NCBI RefSeq assembly: GCF_000182565.1
Contig: NW_015971544.1
Coordinates: 1,194,529 to 1,258,528, forward strand
DNA length: 64,000 bases
Source of the DNA: Spizellomyces punctatus DAOM BR117
Lineage: Eukaryota; Chytridiomycota; Chytridiomycetes; Spizellomycetales; Spizellomycetaceae
Reading direction: 5' to 3'
The notes under the pieces were generated by a model. The model had not been told where the DNA came from, did no database searches, and saw only the letters and a list, made by a program, of their open reading frames with translations. This document shows positions 24,101 to 34,275 of this stretch, in pieces (within the stretch, counting starts at the first letter, position 1; each line of letters opens with the position of its first letter). The translations under genes were made by a program, and so were the position numbers.

Positions 24101-26449
24101 TTGTCATTTGGCTGGTGATTAATCACCGTTCCAGGATATGAATATTTTCATCGAGGAGAACATCGACAAGATGAAACGATACATTGATGGAATTGCGGTA
24201 AGCGCTGGTCTCTTTTGAGCTATGTTATGTTATTCAATTTAACATAATCCGGATATAGGCAAAAGAATCAGTGCAACCTAATACACTATCATTTCATCAC
24301 GTTCGTTACGAGACTGCCCGTGAAGCTGGTAATGTTTTTCGTTGTTTGACTGGACAATGTGCTGTACTACCGGAATTTTCAGCGCTAATGTGAGAGTTTT
24401 CCATAGCACGTCTGTTCAACTTGTATGTAAGAGCAGCCCCCGCTATCCTCCAAGATATGAGGGTGAGTTATTCCACCTTCCCCTGCGATATCGACGCCTG
24501 TAACATTATCAATGTGCAAACGAATTTTACAGGAGAAGGATGCTTCTGTAGTTCGTAAGCTAGCAAAGGTTTTGACAATGCTGACAATTGAAACAACTGC
24601 GAGAGACGGAATCGATCGAAATCCTTTCTCCTTCCCAACGTAAGCAGCCTGAGAATTAGTTTTGTGACTGGAAAGAGTTAATCGAGAAGCCATTTTATAC
24701 AAAGATTGAAAAGGTCATATGCCAAGCTTCTGAATATGCGGATAGATATGGAAGACAGCAAGGGGGTGCAGCGAGCGACTGAAATGCCCTTTCAAAGCTT
24801 CGACGCTTCTAAATGGACACTGCATCATCTTACATCCGAACCCAGTACACCCACGCTCACTCAAATCATAGGAAGCGTCGAGGATGAACAGCACTATTCG
24901 AGTACTGAAACGCTTGCGCCCCACAAGAAAGGCCAGCGGGCGGCGGTGGACATGAGACCACCTGGGACGGCATTACCAGCATTACCAAGGAATCGGGGCA
25001 GTACAGAAAAGTTAAGGTTGGGCGACGAAGAAAATGCGCGACAGAGACCCCCAGCTTTGGAACTTCATTCCGCTAACGCTCCCAGTACCACACGACCACC
25101 GCCCCGATCGACACCAACCACAATCACTCCTTCAAGCGCAACGTTTGCTTCTCACTTGGAGGATTTAGATCTCACATTGGAACGATTAACCCCGTTGGTG
25201 ACGAATGCAAGTGAAAGCTGCGAACCTGAGACAACCGACGCGGGAGCCTTGGCGGTGCCTGTCACACCGTCATCAAATGCTCAGGCACCGATACCGGAAG
25301 CTATAGATCCTAATGCATCCAGAAAATCCAGTTTGGCCACTACTATTGAGACTACCCTGTCGAGTGCCTATTCCTCTGCCCATTCCTCCGTTGCTCGTCG
25401 TAACCCTCGATCCCGTTCCTCTGTCCCCACTCTGACAGGCATAACGGCGCCTGGGCAACCAAAAATTGACAGCTTGGCTATTATGGCACTGCTGTCAAAC
25501 GCTCGAGATGTTGCCATCCAGCAATCTGAGCAGACCCTTGCAACACAGGGTGAGTGTGTTGCATGCAAGAAAAACGTGATCGGTAACGACTATAAGCGCG
25601 TGAATGGGCAACTTTGGCATACGGAGCACTTTACCTGTGCAAAATGCGGTGTGCTGATAGCTAACGAGAAGGACGCTAAAATGTTCAAAGGTGCCCCTTA
25701 TTGTCCGGCGCATGAGGTAGGTGTTGGGTACCCTCTTGATCACTGAGAGTTACCTTTCTGACTTTTATCATTGACCCTGATTGCAGATTAAACCATGTGC
25801 AACATGTGGAGAGGGAATAGCGGATCTTACAACTCCAATGGTTTCCGTTCTTGGCAAAACTTATCATCCTGATTGTTTCGTTTGCGCTGCGTGTGGTTGT
25901 CCAGTCAAGGAAGGGTTTGTTGCATTTGCAGGACATCCATTCTGTCGAGAGGATTACTACCGACAAGCTGACCTCATGTGCGGTGTCTGCGGGGATACGA
26001 TACCCAATGGTATGTAGTGTCCGTAGTATATTGTACAGTTAATTAGCCTCTTATTGAAGACGTCCATCTAGCATACGTTGAGATTGCAGGTCGCAAATAC
26101 CATGTTGACTGCAAGCGATGTGATGTAGGTCGATTGTATTGGTTTTCTGACAATTTCTCCAGCTAATGCGGATCTATCCTAGCGGTGTGAGCTACCGCTC
26201 GCCAACAAGCCGTACTTTATCCTGGAAGATAACGTCTATTGCAACAGTCACATGCATGAAATGCTGAAATGCAAAGGATGCGGGGAGATTGCGACAGGGA
26301 ATACAGGGCAGATAGTTCGTCTATCATCAAACCAGACTTATCACCCTGGCTGTTTCCGCTGTACAGATTGTGGACGGGCATTAGGATCTGGGTTTTATGA
26401 GTTCCGGGGGAACCCAAAATGTTATGTGTGCTATTTAGGATCATTTTAG
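21117..26449 (+). CDS. C2-C2-C1-RasGAP-LIM(x4) multidomain Ras GTPase-activating protein
   Basis: Predicted Ras GTPase activator. In order: C2 domain 1 ([19 protein letters not shown], then [20 protein letters not shown]); C2 domain 2 ([19 protein letters not shown] through [11 protein letters not shown] to [18 protein letters not shown]); a C1-type zinc finger at about 22560-22780 ([31 protein letters not shown], continuing after an intron as [16 protein letters not shown]); and the RasGAP domain at about 22930-24650. The RasGAP holds the arginine-finger motif [10 protein letters not shown] and the FLR motif [19 protein letters not shown]. One exon (24706-25746) then links the end of the GAP helices through a 250-residue Ser/Pro-rich spacer to LIM 1 (CVACKKNV). 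LIM 2 (CATCGEGI), LIM 3 (CGVCGDTI) and LIM 4 (CKGCGEIA) follow. The start is uncertain: the first sure coding base is 21200, and an ATG at 21117 joined through a weak donor is one option. Confidence 0.85.
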
Positions 26450-26588
26450 TGCAATTAGAATATTATTATTGTATCATTGTAAACCTGGTCCTCAAGATCT
26501 GATAGTGTATTGGCATTTGGTTCTTTAACGTTTACTTGGGCTTATGAAAATACACCAGATAAATATCATCAACCCCTTGATTCACGTC

Positions 26589-26661
26589 GGGCCTATGGCC
26601 CAATGGATAAGGCGCCTGACTACGGATCAGGAGATTCCAGGTTCGAATCCTGGTAGGCTCG
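26589..26661 (+). tRNA. tRNA-Arg (anticodon ACG)
   Basis: A 73-base cloverleaf without an intron. The acceptor GGGCCTA pairs with TAGGCTC, with G as discriminator. The anticodon stem CCTGA/TCAGG closes the loop CTACGGA with anticodon ACG, which reads CGN arginine codons after A-to-I editing of position 34. The T arm is CCAGG-TTCGAAT-CCTGG, with a perfect pol III B box. It lies 140 bp after the RasGAP-LIM gene. Confidence 0.95.
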
Positions 26662-27122
26662 TTCTGTGGACAGACTGAATCCTTTTTTTCAGCAGAACAA
26701 ACGATCACTAGAAACACAGTGGGCATCCGTTATAGTAGAATACAGCGTTTAAGAGGTTGTAGGATGAAATGCCTTATATTGTCCCAAAGCAAAGGATACA
26801 CTCTGGATGGTTAGTTTTACAGCTTGCTGGCCTGCAATTGTCGTTGTTCAACAGCAGGCGATTGAAAAATAGCGAAAGGACATGGTCTGTGATAAAACTA
26901 ACCTTGAATTGATTTTCAAAGTACCGCAGCCGACTACCTTCACTAACAAGATTCCGATAGATCCACAAACATTTACTACCATGCTGTGACGGGGATTATC
27001 TTTTGGTGGGTATTTCATTCGGATGCTGTTCTAGCACGGACGCAAAGTACAATAGCGGAAAAGTATTTGAGAGTAGATATCTATATAGATAACAACATGG
27101 TAATAGAGTCGAATAAATACTA
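26662..27122. other. Intergenic, no gene supported
   Basis: About 460 bp between tRNA-Arg and the 3' end of the minus-strand coiled-coil gene. A run of six T (26680-26685), just 18 bp after the tRNA, is a plausible pol III terminator. Nothing else is recognised. Confidence 0.4.
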
Positions 27123-27599
27123 CTAGAATGGCCAGAGCGACCCAACCCATGACTTTGGTCTCTTGACTGGGCGCCCTTCAACGAGTTGGTCCTCCGCTGA
27201 CAGATTTGCTTTCGGCTTTTGATGGTTCTCTTCCCATTCTTCGTCGTCTTGTCTCAATCTCTTTTGCCCGACGCTGGAAGCTTGTTTCTCCTGCTGGACA
27301 GATGCCGCCTGCCCTTCCAGCTTCAACACCCGTTCCTCCAGTTCTGCAATGCGTTTACTGGCACGCTCATTGACCTGTTCAATCATCTCGTTCAAGTCTT
27401 CAACTGCCATAATGACTGTTTTCACGTCCTCGCGTACGGCGGCAATGTCCTTGCTGTTGTTATTGACATTATTGTTGCTGTCTAGTTCAAGCACTTTGTC
27501 TGTCATCGTCGGGGTTACTGGGCTCATTGGTAGGTCAGTAGACGATAGCGTGGGAGTTGCTCGAACTTTGAGGTCCTGCACGCGTCTTCTTTCGGGCAT
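27123..27599 (-). CDS. Coiled-coil protein of unknown function, 158 residues
   Basis: Family not recognised. The single-exon frame starts MPERRRVQDLKVRATP. A disordered Ser/Thr/Pro/Asn-rich first third leads into a heptad-rich coiled coil of about 55 residues (AVREDVKTVIMAVEDL, then RIAELEERVLKLEGQAASV). A basic, nuclear-signal-like stretch (QKRLRQDDEE, RPVKRPK) and a tail ending WVGSLWPF follow. A role as a small nuclear coiled-coil partner is a guess from composition only. It is divergent from the neighbouring coiled-coil gene at 27929, with 330 bp between starts. Confidence 0.6.
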   Translation of the reverse strand: MPERRRVQDLKVRATPTLSSTDLPMSPVTPTMTDKVLELDSNNNVNNNSKDIAAVREDVKTVIMAVEDLNEMIEQVNERASKRIAELEERVLKLEGQAASVQQEKQASSVGQKRLRQDDEEWEENHQKPKANLSAEDQLVEGRPVKRPKSWVGSLWPF

Positions 27600-27928
27600 T
27601 TTTCGATATGAAAAAAAAACGGATGATGGAAATGTTCGAATATGTTGGAAGATCCACTTGTTCTATTGCCCTTTTAAATGATAGCTTGGGATCGGTTAAA
27701 ACTGCTTCTAGAATTGCATATAGACGATGAAGCTTCTAGATGTGCTTAATCCCCGCCCTGTGATGCAAAGAACCCTGAGGATAGCGTGCATTGCCACGGG
27801 TATGGGCGGCATATTAACATGTTATTTTCGATGCCCAAGACAGATGACTGATACTGCCGTTTTATGGCTGGCTTCACTCATAACTGACAAACTGAACTGC
27901 ACCATTACTCATTTTTGCCTTTTCATCT
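27600..27928. promoter_or_regulatory. Divergent intergenic region between two coiled-coil genes
   Basis: About 330 bp between two diverging starts, presumably holding both promoters. No specific element was recognised. Confidence 0.4.
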
Positions 27929-28750
27929 ATGCAACGCAATCCCTACAGGTCTGCTGCTAGCAGCTCTAGCATTGACGAGTTGGAAGAGTACGAAGAGACC
28001 AGCTTATATCCAGTCGACAAGACGCCGGCCGAAGCACCACTAATAAAAGTTACAACAAATCCCGAACGGGTCCGCAAGAGTAAAGAAAGCGAAAGCACAA
28101 GTTCTGCGTCCCCGCAAACAGCCAAGGCTCCGGCCGTTACCTCTGCCAATCACTTGGAAGAGGTCCAAGAGGCGATCAGCAAAACGCAGGCAATGTTAAA
28201 AAGTGAGACGGCCGCTATTCTCGCACAGGTGCTCAGGCTTCAAGCGCAACAGGCCATCTCCACATGCAAAAATCAGGAACCAACCATTGAGGATGAGAGG
28301 ACAAGAGGCAAATCAAACGATAACCGTAGACTTGTCTCTACATCAAATATCGTTGACCAACCCAATGAGCCTTGGCTGGATGCCCGAACGGCATTTGAGC
28401 AGCTACAGAATATCATTGGACAAGAGGCAACGACTGTTCAAACTCGGCTGGCCCAGATGCAAATATCGCACCTAGAAGCTAATGCTGCTAGAAATGAGAG
28501 TGTTGTCAGGGAATTACAAAGAAGGGTAGACGCAACAAGGACTGAAGTAAAATGCTTAAAGCGTAAACTGGAAGGACTAAATGAAGAGGTTCATGACACC
28601 AAGCGGAGAAAATTGGATCGAATACGAAAGACGACGAATGTTCTTCTACATATCCCCGTCTATGCAACCTTCTTTTATACGATGTACAGAGCGCTAGGAG
28701 GAGATATGGACGTAGATGCTATACGGGCGCATGTGTCATCATATCTTTAA
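27929..28750 (+). CDS. Coiled-coil protein with C-terminal hydrophobic segment, unknown function
   Basis: Family not recognised. It is a single frame of 273 residues starting MQRNPYRSAASSSSIDELEE. The N-terminal 70 residues are acidic and Ser/Pro-rich. The middle and C-terminal parts are predicted helical (LEEVQEAISKTQAMLKSETA, NESVVRELQRRVDATRTEVK). A basic KRKLEGLNEEVHDTKRRKLD segment precedes a hydrophobic stretch (NVLLHIPVYATFFYTMYRAL) close to the C-terminus, which could be a tail anchor. If so, the protein would face the cytosol from an organelle membrane. Confidence that it is a real gene rests on length, composition and an intact start and stop. Confidence 0.6.
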   Translation: MQRNPYRSAASSSSIDELEEYEETSLYPVDKTPAEAPLIKVTTNPERVRKSKESESTSSASPQTAKAPAVTSANHLEEVQEAISKTQAMLKSETAAILAQVLRLQAQQAISTCKNQEPTIEDERTRGKSNDNRRLVSTSNIVDQPNEPWLDARTAFEQLQNIIGQEATTVQTRLAQMQISHLEANAARNESVVRELQRRVDATRTEVKCLKRKLEGLNEEVHDTKRRKLDRIRKTTNVLLHIPVYATFFYTMYRALGGDMDVDAIRAHVSSYL

Positions 28751-28822
28751 CTGTTAATAGAAGGCAAAGTATGGGAACTATTCATATCACTTCATATTCT
28801 GGCCACGCACGCTTTATGCAGA

Positions 28823-28901
28823 TTATATTCTAGACATACACACATATTCATGTTGATACAGTTTATATTCTGGACAAACACACTATTCACTTTGATATAC
28901 A
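28823..28901. repeat. Diverged tandem duplication, about 40-bp unit, two copies
   Basis: Two adjacent copies share the core TATATTCTrGACAwACACAC followed by ATTCA and TTGATA. The first is about 28823-28860 and the second about 28863-28901. They sit in the short convergent spacer between the coiled-coil gene (+) and the GH5 gene (-), where 3' untranslated regions are expected. Confidence 0.6.
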
Positions 28902-28912
28902 ATAGGTGCATA

Positions 28913-30991
28913 TTAATCGGCTGACGATGCCACACTATTGGAAATTGGAGACAGTTGTCCCTCTACCCCTACGGCCTGGACCTTGTAAAGGTAGCGTTCC
29001 CCGTTGGGCAATGTAGCATCGGTCCATAGTGTCCCTACTGTCACCAATCGGTTTATCGATTTACGATCTAAAACTCCCGTAGCGAGTGGTGCTGTTTCAT
29101 TGAATTCTGTTCCGAAAGCCGTGCGGAAAATTCTGTACGAAGCAGCCCAAGCACTTCCTCGCCATATTAATCGACCACCATTCGCAGTAAACAAGACCGG
29201 TGCTTGGGGCGTTATATGAGGCATGCTCGATGGACAGCCCTGAATAGCCAATGCTCGGGAGCGAAGGGCTGGAATGACGCTCTGCTCCTCTGGTCCGAAC
29301 TTATCTGTGGTGTCTGCGGGAAAGCCAGGGACATGATACGACACGATCTCGTAGGTATTGCTGGTGTCATTTTTTCCTTCTGAATGAACGTAAAAGCCGC
29401 CAAATGAAGTATGTCCCCTTTCAAAGTACAGAGGATCAGCACTATTATAGCAGTGCGGCGGAAGACGTTTCGATTACCTCAAGCTCCAAATGAGAGCGCC
29501 TGTAACATTCACGTTGCTGACAGTCTCATCCATTATTTCATTGTACGTCCCGGGATCGGTGAGACCAAATTCGCCCGAAATGAAAGCTTTGCCATATGAT
29601 GCTGCCAATGCAGCCTCCTTGCGCATGTTCTGGCGATCGTTGATCCCGTAATAATGGTTACCGAGGATGTCAATGTTTTGATCTTGAAGCGCTAGCCAGC
29701 GACTGGAGCCTCCAATCGTGCCATCAAGCACTAGCGTGTTGGGCGCAAGAGTTTTGATATGACCAGCAATGTCAGAGCGCCAATCTGCTGGTGGTGGTGG
29801 ATTTGTCCAGCCCCCGAGTTCGTTCCCGAATTCCCATGCAAGAATGGTGGGATCATCACCGTACCTGCGATTCCCCAGAACTCCTTAGCTGTTTACATGG
29901 TAGCAAAATTCAATTATCACCACATACCGAATGCCAGTAACTGTATTGATACGACTGAGCACGTCCGTTATAAAATCCTTGAAGTCCTGCCTGAGCGTAG
30001 CGTTTGTGAAAAAGGCTTCCTTTGGCTGATTTCTAAGCTCCGCAAAAGCGCCGTAGCTGCCGTAGAACCATTTTTCACCGGTATTGTATTCAGTTATCTA
30101 AATGACACAAGTTCGCAGTCAGAACAATTCCGAGTGTATTTAATCAAGCGGCCAAATACTCACGTCATTGTTAATGAAAGGTATTATCAATCTTACGCCG
30201 TTTCTCCGGGCTGCCGCTATCGCATTGTCAACGCCAACAAAAGCTTCTTCGTTGTATGTACGCAGACTTATAATGTGATAGCCAACGGAAAATGTGTATG
30301 TACGTGCGACGCGACCACCAAGGCCGGCAATGGACTGCATAAGATCATCTTGCTCAAAGGGATCCGGCACCTCCCGTCCCGAATTTGGCCTGTCTCCAGT
30401 CATGAGAAGGCTGGGTGTGTTGGCACTCACGAATCGGAACGGCTGGTCGCCATCGTACAGGTTATTGCCTCGTCGGGTGATGAAGTTGAATGTTGTTGAG
30501 GGTATACAAGTCGGCGTACTCGATGGGACACTAGATTGAAGTGTCGAAGTTGAAGCGATCGTTGCCGTGGCTGTAGGCTTAATATCGTCATCATCGCAAG
30601 GCTCATCTTCTGGAGTTTTGGTAGCAGAATAAGGTAGAGTGCTAGTCGTCCGACTGGAATGGGAAGAGCTCGAATGTTCATACTCATGGCATTCCCCTGC
30701 AGGTCAGAGAATTGGGATGAGAACGCAAAGGAATATCGAGGAAGAGCCAAAACCGCTTACCCCAGGTTCTACGACAGTGCTTATTGGCCCACCAGTGGGA
30801 CCACTTATTCCAATGACGGTGCCATAGCGAGCCTTTACCTAGGATTTACGAGCATGTGGTTAATTATACAGACGGAATGAGACAAGGAACGGAACTTGGC
30901 ACATACTCGGGAGAGGACTTGCATTGCTGCTTGAGTTGAAGAAAATAAGACATAGAGTCAACGTAATGAGGCAGAATACTCTGCGTGACAT
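28913..30991 (-). CDS. Secreted glycoside hydrolase family 5 (mannanase-like) with C-terminal FN3-like domain
   Basis: Extracellular retaining endo-glycosidase, probably acting on beta-mannan or a related plant-wall glucan. Exon 1 encodes a signal peptide (MSRRVFCLITLTLCLIFF). A short exon rich in Trp, His and Cys follows (GSLWHRHWNKWSHWW and on), then a Ser/Thr-rich linker typical of modular fungal enzymes (SSSSHSSRTTSTLPYSATKT). The catalytic domain opens QPFRFVSANTPSLL. It carries the acid/base Glu in ILAWEFGNELGG (about 29800-29865), DILGNHYYG, and the nucleophile Glu in AFISGEFGLTDPGT (about 29540-29590). The last about 95 residues (QAPVLFTANGGRLIWRGSAW to the end) look like a fibronectin-III fold. 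Phases of the first two introns fit the frame, which supports the start chosen. The exact GH5 subfamily cannot be fixed by eye. Confidence 0.85.
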
Positions 30992-31650
30992 TTTCTTGCG
31001 AGTCTTGTATCTTGAAAAAGGCAGAGAAATCGTTCTGGCGCACTGGGGGGAAACAGGACAGCCCGACCCATTTTTAACACAGTGTAAATGGTGTCTGATG
31101 ACATGGCGGTGAAGGAGAAGACCTTCCCAGCGTAAACTCACTTTTGTTCTGTTGCAAGTCTCCTGATGGAAGCTGCTTCGATAGATGACCGCGAGTGTGA
31201 TATCGTAAGCATTCTGGGAAATTCCGACAAGGCGCGTTTCTCATGGTAAAAACCTTAAATGAAGCGTCAAAACGCAACGTGGAGTGCGATCCGATGCAGG
31301 CAGAACCAATTCCACTGCCCACCAAGGTTTGCATTGTATTGTGCGAGAGTGAAATTCAACTAAACATGCACACTCTTTGCGCTTCACGACGCTTGGCTTG
31401 GAGGCAGGGCTATGGTCAGTGACCCCTCAGCCCCCATTAGGAGCACCCTGCGGTCGATGACTTTGGACCGGCATTGCATCACACACGGAGCTCTTTCACT
31501 TGTCTGTCATCCTGCCAATGCCGTTCATGGCCATATTAAATACGTCTAAACATGTACTGCCTTCCCAAGGTTGGGATTTTACCACGCTCTCTATGTTGCG
31601 ACGAATGTTACAGCCCATTTCTACAGCTTTGCTACAATTTGAATGCAATA
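30992..31650. promoter_or_regulatory. Intergenic, upstream of GH5 and downstream of PTH2
   Basis: About 660 bp with no convincing coding frame. It should contain the promoter of the minus-strand GH5 gene and the 3' region of peptidyl-tRNA hydrolase 2. Confidence 0.4.
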
Positions 31651-32501
31651 TTAAAGTAACTTCAAATGTCCAGTGACAGTGTCCACGGCCTGGATTGGAG
31701 CTATGGAATAGAGGGTTCTCAATGCATACCCCGATTACACCCATGGATTCAAATGGCTTGTTACCTGGTCCGATCGCCAGTACCGTACGGCTCCCTTCGG
31801 GAATTTGTGTCCGTCCTGCATCCTCGATATACTCGGCAACAAGGCCAGCCTTGCGTGCCAACGCATGGAGGTGCAGACTGGTTTTTCAGGTCAGGTGAGC
31901 ATCCATCACCCATGAGAGGAAGGGAATTATATACGCTGAACTCACAGTTCTTTCTCAGACGAGCATTTCAGTGCCACCTTTGCCGCGCCGTACTTTTCCC
32001 ACTTTCGTAATACATCGGGCGCTTTGTATTGCGCGGTCTGCACGGCCGCCACCGCCGCATGACAACACTTGTGGTGAACGCATGAAAGGATGCACATGTG
32101 GTCAAGAGTTTGACAGCCATTATCGGTATGACGTACACTGCTCACCTGGGCAGCGATTTTTCCTTTTCCCATTCCCAAGTCTGTTCTCACAACTAGCACC
32201 ATCTTGTGTGCCCGCAACGAGTCGCTATCTTCATCGGTATCACTTTCACTATCATCTTGATATGATCTGGGACTTGCCAAAGAAGGTGAAAGAGGTGCAG
32301 GTGCCTGAACAGTTGAGGTTAGAGAAATGTTTTGGCGGATGTCGGCCAACATTTCACGCCAGACACCTTTTGTCGTCGCCCTTGCCACCAGCGTTGTACT
32401 GTTAAGCCAACGAAAACTCCAAAGGTCCCTGCAGAGAAAACATGGAGAACCGAATAGTGCCGTGTTGCCAAAGTATTGTAAATGTCCACGATGCTCTCCA
32501 T
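31651..32501 (-). CDS. Peptidyl-tRNA hydrolase 2 (PTH2 family)
   Basis: Releases peptides from prematurely dropped peptidyl-tRNA. The N-terminus MESIVDIYNTLATRHYSVLH holds a hydrophobic segment (VLHVFSAGTFGVFVGLTV), like the mitochondrial-membrane anchor of human PTRH2. After an intron comes an acidic Ser/Asp linker, then the catalytic core: KMVLVVRTDLGMGKGKIAAQ, intron, CCHAAVAAVQTAQYKAP, KWEKYGAAKVALKC, intron, LARKAGLVAEYIEDAGRTQI, EGSRTVLAIGP, intron, and the C-terminal VTGHLKLL. All family landmarks are in order and each splice keeps frame. The start lies 141 bp from the divergent RPA3 start. Confidence 0.93.
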
Positions 32502-32642
32502 GTTGCTTCGAAAAGCCTAATGCGAAGCGCTTCAAAGATGACCATTTCCTGAATGAGTCATTATGACTCATGTATCCGAAGGACTGAACTCGCTGAAGAG
32601 CTGAGTTTTGTCCAAACCATCCACACCGAGATCAGCAGCATC

Positions 32643-33338
32643 ATGGAGGTCCAACCGCGCGTTAATTCGGTATGTCTACAGTTGGCGAAACTCAGGCCCA
32701 TCTAACAGCTGATATCTCGGAATCACACAGGCTGTAATACCTAAATGCCAAGGAAGAGTTGTGAGACTGGTGGGCAAGATGCTGGCGGTATGTCGCAGAC
32801 AAGTTTTCAATTGTCCAGCCTTGATGAGCCTTTGCACCTGCTGGTGGACCACTGTGATAACGATTAGCATATCTTTTTCCCATTAGATGAACCCGGCCAC
32901 TGGAGAGGCTCTGATCGAAGCATGTGATCGAGGACAGGTTACGGTACTGGTATCACAGGTCTGTATGCGTGCAGCATAGATAGTTTGGCAAACCGCTATC
33001 ATATGCCAATTGCTCACATCATCTGCGTGATTAAAAAGGGATCATCACTGGCCCAGAGTACCGGATCTGTAGTGGAAGTAATAGTAAGTTGGCAATTGTG
33101 ATTGACCCATCCTATGCAACATTTTTAACTCTGTTGGATAGGGACGAGTTCAACCGAATTCGGTGATAGGGGAGATTAATTCGACGCAATTTGATGAGAA
33201 ATGGGGTAAGGTTGTTTTCTGTCTGACTATGTCAGTTGGTTGTGACCCCAGGATTTCTCTTTGACAGATCCCGAAGCATACAATAAGATGGTCTTGGCCA
33301 CTATGGAATTTGATCATATCTTTGGATGGTGGAACTAA
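32643..33338 (+). CDS. RPA3: Replication protein A 14-kDa subunit (RPA3/Rfa3)
   Basis: Smallest subunit of the trimeric single-stranded-DNA-binding RPA complex; an OB fold needed for replication and repair. Short exons join as MEVQPRVNS, AVIPKCQGRVVRLVGKMLA, MNPATGEALIEACDRGQVTVL, GSSLAQSTGSVVEVIGRV, QPNSVIGEINSTQFDEKW and DPEAYNKMVLATMEFDHIFG, ending WWN. The FVGR-like strand (VRLVGK), the VEVIGRV strand and the late DPEAYNK helix follow RPA3 order. Total length of about 110 residues fits the family. The exact border around 32940-33030 is uncertain because several GT/AG choices are close together. Confidence 0.8.
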
Positions 33339-34275
33339 CGGATGTTCTCGGATCTTGTATATCTTGTAAAAAAATACACAATACAGCTTGCAGTATCTTA
33401 GTGTGCAGGTGGCAGAAAATGTCACTAGGGACAAATTCTCCCTCCAACCCACTACAGCCGGTTCTAATTTACAATTAGTCAGTCTGTCCAACCCTTCATA
33501 ACCTATCCTGCAAACGAGTCCCACCCGTATCCTAACTCGCTACAGGTTCCAGCCTGGGTTGAACTGGGGTACGTGCAAAGTAGCACGATTCCACTAACTA
33601 ACTACCACTAGGCCCAATTACACATGCAATATATTATGGTTGTTTCTAACCAGGTAACTAAGCCCACCACCACGAGAGAAAATCCTACTAGGCCTTTGAT
33701 TCCGAAATTCTTGAGTCGGAGGATGTTCAGATACTAGTAAAATCAGAATAATTAGACTGGATAATCCGCATGGGAAAAGCCCATCAAGATGTACCTGCGA
33801 TCGTAGCAATATAGTAGTAGCAGCGTTTGCAAGGGTTTGTGTTGTATTTGTCAGGAGGGCGAGGTCCTCGGCACCACCACATCTGTATTCTCATGATTCG
33901 ACCGACAGTCGCGATGAGAAGAGTTGCACAGATGCTTGCGAGTCGAGGATGGGTAAGAGGAAAGAGGGAAGAGACAGCAAAAGGCCCCCCTTTTATAGAC
34001 CTTTGACATGCACCTCACCGCAGTTTAAAAAAACATTACATGCCAATCTGAGCGATAGATGGGGGTTCTGATTATGCGATATGACTAACCGGATTAATCC
34101 GGATAATAATGAGTTCTAGTGCCATTTTCAATCACCTCCACACTAAAATCAGACGTAATCGCAGGAGCATACGATGCAGTTGTCATAGCAACAAGCATGA
34201 CGGAGTGTCAATCTCAAGAGATCTTAACTTCTGGAATTTAAGTACAGTCGCATCATCCTTTGGGGTCGCCGGGGT
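33339..34275. other. Gene-free interval with tRNA-like relic and a palindrome
   Basis: About 940 bp without a supported gene. It holds a minus-strand tRNA-like sequence (33543-33617, listed separately) and a perfect 14-bp palindrome CCGGATTAATCCGG at 34089-34102. The right end is the promoter region of the CWF19L1 gene. Confidence 0.5.
33543..33617 (-). repeat. tRNA-like relic or tRNA-derived SINE head
   Basis: Read on the minus strand, the segment begins GGGCCTAGTGGTAG, resembling a tRNA 5' half and A box. It has a small hairpin CGTGC/GCACG at the anticodon position, and AGTTCAACCC, a full match to the pol III B-box consensus. The acceptor and D arms do not pair properly and the anticodon-arm loop has the wrong size. 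A working tRNA is therefore unlikely; a decayed tRNA or a SINE promoter head fits better. Confidence 0.35.

Noticed and set aside
30640-30900. CBM1 cellulose-binding module in the GH5 enzyme; also plus-strand frames of 60-70 codons here
   Set aside because: The cysteine pattern of CBM1 is absent in the frame that joins the signal peptide to the catalytic domain. The plus-strand frames are antisense shadows.
33543-33617. Functional tRNA with a TGC- or TTT-like anticodon
   Set aside because: Acceptor and D arms do not pair and the anticodon loop has the wrong size; kept only as a relic.
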